Below are positions 18,769 through 26,875 of a stretch of 64,000 nucleotides of DNA, in pieces. A program made the translations under genes and the position numbers. The stretch's first letter is position 1. Every line of letters starts with the position of its first letter. Origin of the DNA: Amycolatopsis rifamycinica (GTDB taxonomy: Bacteria; Actinomycetota; Actinomycetes; Mycobacteriales; Pseudonocardiaceae); contig NZ_JMQI01000074.1 in the NCBI RefSeq assembly GCF_000695625.1, positions 62,001 to 126,000 on the forward strand, written 5' to 3'. The notes under the pieces were generated by a model. It was given only the letters and a program-made list of their open reading frames with translations. It searched no databases and was not told the DNA's origin.

Positions 18769-20389
18769 TCCGGTACGCCACCCCGAGCCGGTCGAGGTCC
18801 TCCAGGTCTTCCGCGTACAGCCCCCGGCCGGTGAACCGCTCCACCGCCACCAGGCACTTTTCCGTGCGGTCGCGGTAGTTCTCCAGGTCGAGACCGGCCA
18901 GCGCCGCGGCGACGTCGTCGTCCGCCGACGGCTCTCCCAGCCCCGGCTCGAACGCCGAGACGACCTCGCCGCCGCGGGCGAAGGACAGGCGCGTCAGCCC
19001 GTTGACGTTCCAGAACATGCTCGCCGCCCGGCCGGCCCGGGACGCCGCGGCGAGCACGGGCGCGTCGGAGCCGGTGAAGCCGTTTTCCTCGATCGCCACC
19101 ACGACGCCGTCGAGATCGAGGACCGCCAGCCACGGGTCCCCGTACTCCTCGCGCAGCTCCGCCAAGGGTTCCGGGCGGCCGGGGTCGGCGCCGAACGCGC
19201 GGAGGACGTCTTCCGCGGGGAGGCCGGTGGCGATGGTGACCGTCGCCGCCACCGTCAGCCGGGACCGCCCGATCCAGCGGTAGCGCACCTCGGGCCGGTC
19301 CACGACCGGCGGCTCCGGCTCGCCGCGCAGGCGGTGGCCGAGGCGGTCGGCGCGGGCGTGCACCACCGTCGGCGCCGGCGGCGCCGCCCAGACCCAGAGG
19401 TCGTAGCCCTCGGTCTCGGGGTCGTCGCGGCCGTAGGCGTGCACGCGGACGCGGTAGTCGCCGGGCCACGGCGGCGTGGTCACTCCCCCGCCGACGCCGG
19501 CCGAGCCGTGCTCCGCGCGCCAGCTGAGGTCCACGACTTCTTCCCAGCCCAGGGTTTCCGCCGTGGCGGGCGGCTCGGCCAGCACCCGGATACCGACCCG
19601 GACCGAACCGTTCTCCGTGCCGGTGCGGACGACCACACCACCGGCGGCCGCCTCCGCGAGGCCGTTCTCGGCGAAGGTGCCGTAGGGCGGGAACCCGCCT
19701 TCGGTCAAGGCGAAGACGTGGTCGCGGACCGCCACGGACGTGCCGCCGGACCGCGGCAGCCGGTACTCGGCACGTTCCTTTTCCCGCAGCGCCGCCGCGT
19801 AGCCTTCGGGCATCGGCGCCTCGCGGAGCAGGCCCGCCGCCACCCCGAGCGCCGTCCCGACGATGCCCGCGACGCCGGGGTGGCCGGCTTCGCGGGCGGC
19901 GATCGTCGCGATCACCAGCGCGATCGCGAGGTGACCGGCACCGTGCTCGGCCGCGATCGCGGCTTCGTCCCCTTCGGCGGTGAGCCGGGCTCCCGCCACC
20001 ACGCCGGCGGTCAGCTCGGCCACCAGCTCCAGGAGGCCGGGCCGGAGCTGGGCCAGCAACCGCGTCTCGCGCAGGGCTTCCGCTTCGCTGTCCGAGCTGA
20101 GGAAGCCGAAGGTCCCGTCCCGCAGCGGCTCCAGCGCGGCCGTCACCGAAGGCGCCGGGACGTCGAGCCGGGTCAGCGCCAGCTCCACCGCACCGTGCAC
20201 GCGTTCGACCACCCACGACGGCAGCGTCCGCAGTGATCGCACCACCTCGGACTCGGGGAAGTCCGGGTAGCGGGTGCGCTCCGGCTCGAGCCGGAGGCGG
20301 CCCAGCGCCGCGGCCGGCGCGGGCGGGATCACGGCGCGGACGGCGGGCACCGCGGCGGCCACGGCAGCGGCCAGGTCTTGTTCCCCCAT
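18752..20389 (-). CDS. DUF6461-domain protein of unknown function
   Basis: A 545-residue, probably cytosolic protein with no signal peptide or membrane helix. Three parts can be seen. There is an Ala-rich helical N-terminal half (about 1-215). A beta-rich middle follows (about 225-345) with PPYGTFAENGLAE and PGDYRVRVHAYGRD. The C-terminal domain (about 365-540) with RYRWIGRSRLT and GSDAPVLAAASR resembles the actinobacterial DUF6461 family. The middle part resembles beta domains in other actinobacterial proteins of unknown function. No catalytic motif is evident. Its 3' end overlaps the convergent hydrolase gene by 17 bp. Confidence 0.65.
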   Translation of the reverse strand: MGEQDLAAAVAAAVPAVRAVIPPAPAAALGRLRLEPERTRYPDFPESEVVRSLRTLPSWVVERVHGAVELALTRLDVPAPSVTAALEPLRDGTFGFLSSDSEAEALRETRLLAQLRPGLLELVAELTAGVVAGARLTAEGDEAAIAAEHGAGHLAIALVIATIAAREAGHPGVAGIVGTALGVAAGLLREAPMPEGYAAALREKERAEYRLPRSGGTSVAVRDHVFALTEGGFPPYGTFAENGLAEAAAGGVVVRTGTENGSVRVGIRVLAEPPATAETLGWEEVVDLSWRAEHGSAGVGGGVTTPPWPGDYRVRVHAYGRDDPETEGYDLWVWAAPPAPTVVHARADRLGHRLRGEPEPPVVDRPEVRYRWIGRSRLTVAATVTIATGLPAEDVLRAFGADPGRPEPLAELREEYGDPWLAVLDLDGVVVAIEENGFTGSDAPVLAAASRAGRAASMFWNVNGLTRLSFARGGEVVSAFEPGLGEPSADDDVAAALAGLDLENYRDRTEKCLVAVERFTGRGLYAEDLEDLDRLGVAYRISDRG

Positions 20390-20630
20390 GCGGCCACTGT
20401 GCCAGAAACCGGCCTGCAGCTGCGAACCGCCGGAGCCGACCGGCTGGGGGCCACGCTGCCGCGCCGGCGGGCGGGTGAGCGCCGCGCAAGCGTCACCTTC
20501 TTGTCCTTTGGTGTCCCCTCGCCGCGACAGTCAAGATCACCAGCGACTCCATCACGAACCCCCGCCCGTAACCAGGAACACATCCGCGAACCGAGGGGTG
20601 AACCCGCGGTGACCACGGCAGATCCCCACA

Positions 20631-20646
20631 TCGCTCGTACGAGCGA
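20631..20646. promoter_or_regulatory. 16-bp perfect palindrome in the 20390-20787 gap
   Basis: TCGCTCGTACGAGCGA lies within a ~400-bp gap between two divergent genes and 142 bp upstream of the small HTH gene. It is a candidate operator, possibly for that HTH protein. I see no gene in the rest of the gap. Confidence 0.4.
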
Positions 20647-20787
20647 GCCGGTAGAACACGTCTGGCGGTGTACGCCTCCTCGTCCATCGCCTTGCCTGGA
20701 GGAACACCTCAGATCGCCGGGGACGGCAACGACGGCTCCGCACGCTCCGGCGATACCGGATCAGCTGGTCGGGGCGGCGGTGATCTC

Positions 20788-21186
20788 GTGAACGAGGCCG
20801 GGAAAGAACACAGGCCGAACCGGCGGGCGCACCGGCTGCCCGCCGACGTGCCCGCCGAGGAGGCCGCCGAATTGAAGCGGCGGTACCTCGCCGGGGCGAC
20901 CTTGAGCGCCCTGCTGGAAGATTTCGACGGCAGTTACCGGACCTTGCGCGCCGTCCTGCAGGAGCAAGGCGTCACTTTCCGGGCCCCGCAGCCGATCGCG
21001 CCGCCCGCTCCGCCCGGAATGGTCGAGACCTATTACAGTGGCAAGTCGATCATCGAAACCGGGAAGGCCTTCGGCCTCGGGCGGGACATCACCAAACGCA
21101 TGCTGCTCGAAGCCGGCGTGGAGCTCCGCGGACGTGGACGACCACCGCGGTCGCCGTCCACGGGATCCGACTTCACCGATTTCTGA
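20788..21186 (+). CDS. Small helix-turn-helix protein
   Basis: A 132-residue protein with two successive HTH-like units. The first (about residues 25-65) contains LKRRYLAGATLSALLEDFDGSYRTLR. The second (about 80-118) contains YYSGKSIIETGKAFGLGRDITKRML. Each ends in a similar GV-(T/E)-(F/L)-R turn, so the protein looks like an internal duplication. The tail is basic. GTG 20788 is chosen because upstream in-frame codons are low in coding character. Such proteins are common in Pseudonocardiales and are presumed DNA-binding; the target is unknown. Confidence 0.7.
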   Translation: MNEAGKEHRPNRRAHRLPADVPAEEAAELKRRYLAGATLSALLEDFDGSYRTLRAVLQEQGVTFRAPQPIAPPAPPGMVETYYSGKSIIETGKAFGLGRDITKRMLLEAGVELRGRGRPPRSPSTGSDFTDF

Positions 21187-21193
21187 GCGGCCG

Positions 21194-21221
21194 AGGCGCC
21201 CGGCGGGGGATCCGGGCGCCT
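21194..21221 (+). terminator. Hairpin after the small HTH gene
   Basis: AGGCGCCCGG and CCGGGCGCCT form a 10-bp perfect stem with an 8-nt loop, starting 8 bp after the stop codon. No T-run follows. Confidence 0.6.
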
Positions 21222-21230
21222 CCTGCCTCC

Positions 21231-21326
21231 TCAGTAATAACGCCAGTGCAGGGGAAAACAGGTCATCACAACGAGGACGACCATCATGCCGGTCAAGACC
21301 AGCGGATGCGACCGAAGACGCTTCAA
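21231..21326 (-). CDS. Possible 31-residue membrane peptide
   Basis: TTG 21326 is preceded on the minus strand by GAGG at a 7-nt distance. It opens a 31-codon frame with a basic N-terminus (KRLRSHP), one hydrophobic segment (LVLTGMMVVLVVMTCF) and the end PLHWRYY. The frame extends upstream to a GTG at 21413 without a ribosome-binding site. The composition is less GC-biased than its neighbours. The layout is that of a small single-pass membrane protein, but nothing else supports it. Confidence 0.3.
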   Translation of the reverse strand: MKRLRSHPLVLTGMMVVLVVMTCFPLHWRYY

Positions 21327-21635
21327 CTCGACACCTCGGGGGGTGAGGTGGCCGCCGTATCGGCAGCCGTCTTTTGTAAGGTGCCGAGCACAATATCGCA
21401 GCGCTTCTATCACTCGAATCGGGGGTGGATCTACCGATCCAGCGACCGCACACCCACCGAAATGAAGAATCCGTGGGCAATGCGAAACGTTTTCATACTA
21501 TCGGGTTGACGTTTCCCACGATCGTGGCGCGCTGAGATGCGCTGAGCTACGAAGGGTGATCATGGTCTGCGGCATTCGGGGCCGTCCCGCTCGGCCGGGA
21601 ACACCGATCAACGAACAGCAGCGGCTGCCGCAGAG
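21327..21635. other. Intergenic, lower-GC stretch
   Basis: This stretch is visibly richer in A/T than the surroundings (for example 21475-21520). It contains a possible plus-strand TTGACG at 21507 that leads to no recognisable gene. I see no convincing ORF or hairpin. Confidence 0.4.
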
Positions 21636-24600
21636 CTATGACGCGGAGCCGCGTCGAGAAGTCGATTCGGAGACGCCCGTGAGGTGCTCACCGGCCGCGG
21701 ACAGGCGCGGTGACGGCATCGCCACCGTGTCGCGGTCGCCCTCCCTGGCCTGCGGGACCACCACCGCCGCGTCCAGTTCGGCCAGTGCCGCCTCGATCCG
21801 CTGGGCCTGGCCGAGCCGCTCGCGGTCGCGGAACAGGCGCGCCGCTCGTTGCCACAGCAGGCGGGCGTCGTCGATGTTGCCGCGGTCGAGGAGGATTTTC
21901 GCGAGGGTGTCCAGCGCCCTTCCGCGGCCCGTGGCGTGCCCCGACCGGTCCGCGAGCTCCACCGCCTGGTGGGCGTGCCGCAGGGCCGCGCGGTCGTCGC
22001 CTTCCGCGTGGCGCAACCGGGCCAGCACCGTGTTCAGCTTCATCGCCGTCGGCAGGTGCTGGCTCTCGTTCATCAGGCGCGCCGCGCGGGCGCACTGGTC
22101 GCCGGCCTCCGCGTGGCGGCCCATCCGGGTCAGCAGGTCGGCCAGGGCGAGGTGGGTCAGCGTGCGGCCGGGGCCGTCCTCGATCTGCTCCCGCAGCGCC
22201 AGGGCCTCGCGGTACAGCGCCAGCGCGTCGAGCTGGTGGCCGCCCTGCTCCAGCAACGCGTCCGCGTGCCGGTGCAGGGCCGCCGCGCACCGCTCGGGCT
22301 CCCCCAGTGCCCGTGCCGCCTCGAGAGTTTCGCGCGACATCGTCACGGCCTGGTCGACGCGGCCCGCATGCAGGTGGCGGCGCGCCATGTTCAGCATCAC
22401 CGTCACCCGGCCGATCCCGATGCCGTGGGCGTCGACCAGCCGCAGCGCCGCCCGCAGGTACGGCTCGGCCTGGGCGTCCTGGCCCATCAGCAGCAGGGCC
22501 TGCCCGAGGTCGTTGAGGCTCGAGGCCTCCGCGTAGGCGTTGCCCACCGCGGCGGCCGAAGACGCGGCGACCGTGAACCCGGCGATGATGTCTCCGAAGT
22601 GACCGTGGCGGTCGAACACGTCCGCCGTCAGCGACGGCAGGGTGAAGGCGATCCCCGGCAGCCCCGCCTCCGCCGCGAGGCCGACCGCGGCGGTGAGCGT
22701 CGTGCGTTCGCGCAGCACCCACTGCCGGGCCGCCGCCGGCGTGGCGAACCGCGCCGCGGTGACGTCGCCGCCGGTGGGCGGCAGCTCCGGCCGGTGGCGC
22801 CCCGGGTACACCGTGCGGTGCGCTTCGTAGGCGGTCAGCAGGTAGAACTCGAGCAGCCGCCGGCGCGCCTGCGCGCAGTCGGCCAGCTGCCGCGCCAGCG
22901 ACTGCGCGTACAGCTGCAGCAGGTTGTGCACGCGGTAGCGGTCGAGGTCACCCGGCTGCTCGATCAGGTGCGCGGCCACCAGCACGGCGAGGGACTGCCG
23001 CACCTGCGGCAGCGGCCGCCCGTCCGCCGCGGCGATCGCGTCCGACGCCACCTCGGCGCCGGGGTGCAGTCCCAGCAGCGCGAACGTCCGCTGCTCGGCG
23101 GGCCGCAACCCCTGGTACGACAGCGTGAACGCCGAGCGCAGGCTGCGTCCCGGCCAGTCGCCGTCGGTGCCGACGTCCAGCAGCATGTCCGCCTCGCGCA
23201 ACGCTTCCGCCAGCGTCACCAGCCGCATCCCGGTCCGGGCCGCGGCGCGGACCGCCACCAACGTCAACGCCAGCGCGTTGCCCTGGCACAGCCGCACCAG
23301 GGCGGCCACCCCGGCCGGATCCTGCCGGGCCCGCGGCCCGATCCGCCGCTCCAGCAACGCCCGGGCCGCGTCCGCCGACAGCGGCGCCACCGTCACCACC
23401 GGGCTCGGCCGCGCCGCCAGCAACGCCGACAGCCGCTGCCGCGTCACCACCACGACCGTGCACTCCGCCAGCACCCGCAGCAGCGGCTCGACCTGGTCGG
23501 TGCGCGCGACGTTGTCCAGCACCACGAGCAGGCGGCGGCGCCGCAGCAGCCGGGTCAGCCGTGCCGCCCGCACCACCGGCGACACGATCTGGTCGACCGG
23601 CACGTCGAGCAGCTCCAGCAGGAGCTCGACGACGTCCGCCGCGGAGGCGCCCGCGACCTGGCCGTCGCCGCGCAGGTCGAGCAGCGCGACGCCGTGCGGA
23701 TAGCGGCTCGCCGCCCGGTGGGCCCACCGCAGCGCCACCGTCGTCTTCCCCACGCCGGGGCCGCCGGTCAGCATGACCACGTCCGCGCGCGGCAGGCCCG
23801 CCGAGTCCACGGTGAACGCGTCGAGCTCGGCCAGCACCGCTTCGCGGCCCACCACGCCGTCGACGTCGGGGGGCAGGTGCCAGACCGCGGGCAGCCGCGG
23901 TTCGCCCTCCGGCGGGTCTTCCGCGGCCGCCGGTGCGGGGCGCGCCGGCGCGGGGAACGGCGCCGCACCGGGCTTGAGCAGCTCGTCGTGGACGGCGAGC
24001 AGTTCGCCGGCCGCGTGCAGATCCCCGCTTTCCTGGTACTCGCGGCGGAGACGGCGGAAGTACTCGGTCGCCTCCAGCGCTCGCCCGGCGGCGAAGAGGG
24101 CGCGGATCCGCAGCTTCGCCAGGCTCAGCTCCATCGGGTGGGCGGCGTCGAGATCCTCCAGGCGCGCCACCGCCAGCTCCGTCTGCCCCAGCAGAAGCTG
24201 TTGCGACACCACGAAAGCGTTGGCCGGGACCCACTCGTTGCGCGCCCACCGCAGCCGCCACTCGTCGGCAGGCGCGGTCCGCAGGCCCGCCAGCGGCTCG
24301 TCGCGGCGCAGCCCCACCGCGGCCAAGGCCTCCACGTGTGCGCGGTCGTGCTGCCCCTGGTCGCGGAACTGCCGCGCGCGGGCCATCATCGCCCGGAACC
24401 GGTAGTGGTCGATCAGCCGCCGGTCGACGTCCAGCCGGCAGCCCGCCTTGCCGATGGTGACGCCGGCGTCGGCGCCGTCGGCCTGGAACGCCTGCCGCAA
24501 CCGGGCGCCGGCCTGGTGCAGCGTTCCCAGTGCGTCCTGCGGCGGGTTCTCGTGGTCCGCCCACACCCAGGCCACCACGGTGTCCACCGGGAGCAGCCGG

Positions 24601-24719
24601 CCGGGATGGGCCAGCAAGGCCGCGAGCACCTGGCCCGGACGGCCGCGCACCGGCTTCACGTCCATATTCCCGTGCAGCAGCAGAGCCGTTTGCCCGAGAA
24701 TTCCGAACCCGATTTCCAT
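21636..24719 (-). CDS. AfsR/SARP-type regulator with NB-ARC ATPase and TPR repeats
   Basis: A 1,027-residue transcriptional regulator in the AfsR mould. An N-terminal OmpR-type winged helix (about 1-95) and bacterial transcriptional activation domain (about 100-250) are followed by a proline-rich linker. An NB-ARC STAND ATPase follows, with P-loop GGPGVGKTT near residue 318 and Walker B LLVVLDNV near 400. The last ~350 residues are tetratricopeptide repeats. ATG 24719 follows GGGGAGGGG. The winged helix is divergent from antibiotic-cluster SARPs. It is divergent from the two-gene unknown unit at 24934-26624, its likely target. Such proteins oligomerise on ATP and ligand binding to activate transcription. 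Confidence 0.88.
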   Translation of the reverse strand: MEIGFGILGQTALLLHGNMDVKPVRGRPGQVLAALLAHPGRLLPVDTVVAWVWADHENPPQDALGTLHQAGARLRQAFQADGADAGVTIGKAGCRLDVDRRLIDHYRFRAMMARARQFRDQGQHDRAHVEALAAVGLRRDEPLAGLRTAPADEWRLRWARNEWVPANAFVVSQQLLLGQTELAVARLEDLDAAHPMELSLAKLRIRALFAAGRALEATEYFRRLRREYQESGDLHAAGELLAVHDELLKPGAAPFPAPARPAPAAAEDPPEGEPRLPAVWHLPPDVDGVVGREAVLAELDAFTVDSAGLPRADVVMLTGGPGVGKTTVALRWAHRAASRYPHGVALLDLRGDGQVAGASAADVVELLLELLDVPVDQIVSPVVRAARLTRLLRRRRLLVVLDNVARTDQVEPLLRVLAECTVVVVTRQRLSALLAARPSPVVTVAPLSADAARALLERRIGPRARQDPAGVAALVRLCQGNALALTLVAVRAAARTGMRLVTLAEALREADMLLDVGTDGDWPGRSLRSAFTLSYQGLRPAEQRTFALLGLHPGAEVASDAIAAADGRPLPQVRQSLAVLVAAHLIEQPGDLDRYRVHNLLQLYAQSLARQLADCAQARRRLLEFYLLTAYEAHRTVYPGRHRPELPPTGGDVTAARFATPAAARQWVLRERTTLTAAVGLAAEAGLPGIAFTLPSLTADVFDRHGHFGDIIAGFTVAASSAAAVGNAYAEASSLNDLGQALLLMGQDAQAEPYLRAALRLVDAHGIGIGRVTVMLNMARRHLHAGRVDQAVTMSRETLEAARALGEPERCAAALHRHADALLEQGGHQLDALALYREALALREQIEDGPGRTLTHLALADLLTRMGRHAEAGDQCARAARLMNESQHLPTAMKLNTVLARLRHAEGDDRAALRHAHQAVELADRSGHATGRGRALDTLAKILLDRGNIDDARLLWQRAARLFRDRERLGQAQRIEAALAELDAAVVVPQAREGDRDTVAMPSPRLSAAGEHLTGVSESTSRRGSAS

Positions 24720-24822
24720 CAGATCCCCTCCCCGCGGCGAACCGGCACGCCGCCCCTCTCCGCCCACCGCATTTTCGCATTCGCCACCACGAACTACCAG
24801 GTCACAGCGGCAAGTGTCCCGA

Positions 24823-24851
24823 AATGACGATCTTTGTCGATCCATTGTCAA
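24823..24851 (-). promoter_or_regulatory. SARP-gene promoter with 11-bp-spaced direct repeats
   Basis: On the minus strand TTGACA (24851-24846) and GTCATT (24828-24823) are 17 bp apart. On the plus strand the same bases contain TTGTCGA (24834-24840) and TTGTCAA (24845-24851). These are heptamers separated by 4 bp with the 11-bp period typical of SARP binding sites. The region could control the regulator itself, the divergent unit, or both. Confidence 0.45.
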
Positions 24852-24933
24852 GATGCGGAGCAGCAGGCCAAACCCGGTTTTCCACCTCGCCGCGCAGTCT
24901 GATGACAGTTTTCGGACAGCGAGGGAGAAACAG

Positions 24934-26157
24934 ATGACCGAGGCAACCTGGGTCCGCAGTCCCGTCGGCCGCGCCGACCGGCACTACGCCACGCGGTGCG
25001 GCACGAAATCCGTTCTGGTGCTGGTTCCGCACCCGGTCGCCGGCACCCGGCTGTTCGACCTGCTGCCGCTGCTCGAAGCCGACCACCGCGTCCAGGTCGT
25101 CTTCGCCGACCCCGAAGCGGGTGACAACTGGCAGGCGGGCCGGGACTTCCTGCACGCGCACGGCGGCATCGTGCTGCCCTGGCCGCAGGCGCGGCGCGGC
25201 GAGTTCGACCTCGTGCTCGCCGCCAGCACCCGGGGGCTCGACGACCTCGCCGCGCCCACCCTGCTGGTGCCGCACGGCGGCGGGCTCGGCCAGTACCGGC
25301 CCTGGCGGCCGCCGGACACCGCCGTGCCGCGCCCGCGGCGGCACGGCACCGGGCTGGGCCCGGACCAGCTGCTGCGGGAAGGCCGCCTCCGGGCCGACGC
25401 GGTCGCGCTGGTCCACGACCGCGAGCGCGCGCTGCTCGCCCGGCAGTGCCCGCAGGCGCTGCCCGCCGCGGTCGTCACCGGCGACATCGCCCTCGACCGG
25501 CTCACGGCCAGCCTTCCGTACCGCGACCGCTACCGGCGGGCGCTCGGCGCCACCGACGGCCAGGAGGTCGTCGTGGTCAGCTCGACGTGGTCACCGCGCT
25601 CGGCGTTCGGCCGCCACCCCGGCCTGTTCGACCAGGTCCTCGCCGAACTGCCCGGCGACCGCTTCCGGGTGACCGGGCTGCTGCACCCGAACGTCTGGGC
25701 CCACCACGGCGCCTGGCAGGTGCGGTCCTGGCTCGCCGACGCCCTGCGCGCCGGGCTCGTCCTGGTGCCGCCGGACGAAGGCTGGCGGGCGGCGCTGGCC
25801 GCCGCCGACCACGTGCTCGGCGACTACGGGTCGGTCACCGGCTACGGGGCGGCCGCCGGGGCCGCGGTCCTGCTCGAGGACACGCCGGACCAGCCGCTTC
25901 TGGACGGCAGCCCGGCCGCGGTACTGGCCCGGCACGCGCCCCGCCGCCGGCCCGGCGAGCCGCTGGCGCCGCAGCTGGCGGCCGCGCGGGAAGCGCGGGA
26001 CAGCCACGGGATTCCCGAGCTGGTCCGCGGGCTGCTCAGCTCGCGGCCCGGGCAAGCCGGGCGGCTGCTGCGCCGCACGATGTACCGGCTGCTCGACCTG
26101 CCGGAACCGGCCCGCACCGTCCCCGTTTCGCCCGTCCCGCTCCCGGTGCCGGCATGA
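24934..26157 (+). CDS. GT-B-like protein of unknown function (CDP-glycerol glycerophosphotransferase-like fold)
   Basis: A 407-residue cytosolic protein. The N-terminal half has a Rossmann-like start (SVLVLVPHPVAGTRLFDLLPLL) and LLVPHGGGLGQYRP. The C-terminal half has VVVVSSTWSPRSAFG, VTGLLHPNVWAHHG and ADHVLGDYGSVTGYGAAAG. This order resembles two-domain GT-B proteins such as CDP-glycerol glycerophosphotransferases and UDP-GlcNAc 2-epimerases, but the catalytic residues cannot be assigned. ATG 24934 follows GAGGGAGA. The downstream gene overlaps it by 4 bp. It is divergent from the SARP regulator, so the three genes probably work as a unit. Substrate and product are unknown. Confidence 0.65.
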   Translation: MTEATWVRSPVGRADRHYATRCGTKSVLVLVPHPVAGTRLFDLLPLLEADHRVQVVFADPEAGDNWQAGRDFLHAHGGIVLPWPQARRGEFDLVLAASTRGLDDLAAPTLLVPHGGGLGQYRPWRPPDTAVPRPRRHGTGLGPDQLLREGRLRADAVALVHDRERALLARQCPQALPAAVVTGDIALDRLTASLPYRDRYRRALGATDGQEVVVVSSTWSPRSAFGRHPGLFDQVLAELPGDRFRVTGLLHPNVWAHHGAWQVRSWLADALRAGLVLVPPDEGWRAALAAADHVLGDYGSVTGYGAAAGAAVLLEDTPDQPLLDGSPAAVLARHAPRRRPGEPLAPQLAAAREARDSHGIPELVRGLLSSRPGQAGRLLRRTMYRLLDLPEPARTVPVSPVPLPVPA

Positions 26158-26624
26158 GCACCATCATCGCCACCCGCGTTCCGCGGCCGCCGCTCACCGG
26201 CTGGCGCTACCACCGGGCGACGGCTTTCAGCACCCGCCTGGCCGACGCCCACGGCCTGCCGGCGCTGGCCGACATCGCGATCGCCCCGCCCCGGCCGTCC
26301 CGCCCCGAGGCGCACGCGCTCCTGACCGCCACCCTCGACCGGTGGCCCGGGCTCACCCTCGCCGCGGCGCCCGCCGGCCCCGGCATCTGCCTCCTCGGCG
26401 ACCGGTCCGGCGAAACCGCGCTCGCCGAGGTCGTCCCGGCCGAGCTCGCCGCCGTGGCCGGCTACCTGTGGCTGACCACCGGACGGCGGCTGGGTGCCCT
26501 GGAGCCGGTGCGCGCCGTCGGATTCGGGACGGCCGGCCATCAGTGCGAACTCGTGGTCGTGGCCGGAGGATTTTGGCTCGGCCTCGGGGGAAGTTCGCCG
26601 TCACACCCCGGCCGGCGAGGGTGA
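26154..26624 (+). CDS. Unknown protein coupled to the GT-B-like gene
   Basis: A 156-residue protein starting at ATG 26154 inside the stop of the preceding gene (ATGA). It begins STIIATRVPRPPLTGWRYHRATAFSTRL, contains a predicted alpha/beta body with AVAGYLWLTTGRRLG, and ends SSPSHPGRRG. There is no signal peptide, membrane segment or known motif. Translational coupling suggests it forms a complex with, or acts directly after, the GT-B-like protein. Confidence 0.6.
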   Translation: MSTIIATRVPRPPLTGWRYHRATAFSTRLADAHGLPALADIAIAPPRPSRPEAHALLTATLDRWPGLTLAAAPAGPGICLLGDRSGETALAEVVPAELAAVAGYLWLTTGRRLGALEPVRAVGFGTAGHQCELVVVAGGFWLGLGGSSPSHPGRRG

Positions 26625-26790
26625 AATCCGCCCGTTCGAGAGCAGTCCGACTCCAGACCACAGTGGACGGACAACACTCCCCCTCGAGCGGCTGGCGCAC
26701 CCGGCCTGGCCGGGAGTTACGCGCCATCGAGAAGCCCCCGGACGGCACCCGGTGTGGTCGCCGCCCGGGCGGCGGGGGCGACCGCGGCTC

Positions 26791-26837
26791 TTGACGGCGC
26801 CCGGTGGCGGATGTTCTCATCCTGGGAGCGCTCCCAG
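26791..26837 (+). promoter_or_regulatory. Promoter with perfect CebR box upstream of the cellulase
   Basis: TGGGAGCGCTCCCA (26823-26836, 16 bp as CTGGGAGCGCTCCCAG) is the consensus operator of CebR, the LacI-family repressor released by cello-oligosaccharides. It lies at the expected transcription start of a TTGACG (26791-26796) / TTCTCA (26814-26819) promoter. That position would block initiation until cellobiose or cellotriose is present. Confidence 0.85.
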
Positions 26838-26875
26838 CCCGTCGAAACACTCGAACACGGATCAAAGGGAGTTCA

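Noticed and set aside
20390-20787. Upstream extension of the small HTH gene to 20668
   Set aside because: The added codons lack GC bias at third positions and no ribosome-binding site is present.
21849-24827. Plus-strand 992-codon frame opposite the SARP regulator
   Set aside because: The product is a low-complexity Arg/Gln/Val shadow; the minus strand has P-loop and TPR motifs.
24904-24919. GACAG direct repeats 11 bp apart as SARP site
   Set aside because: They run into the ribosome-binding site of the 24934 gene, leaving no room for a -10 and start point; the pair at 24834 is better placed.
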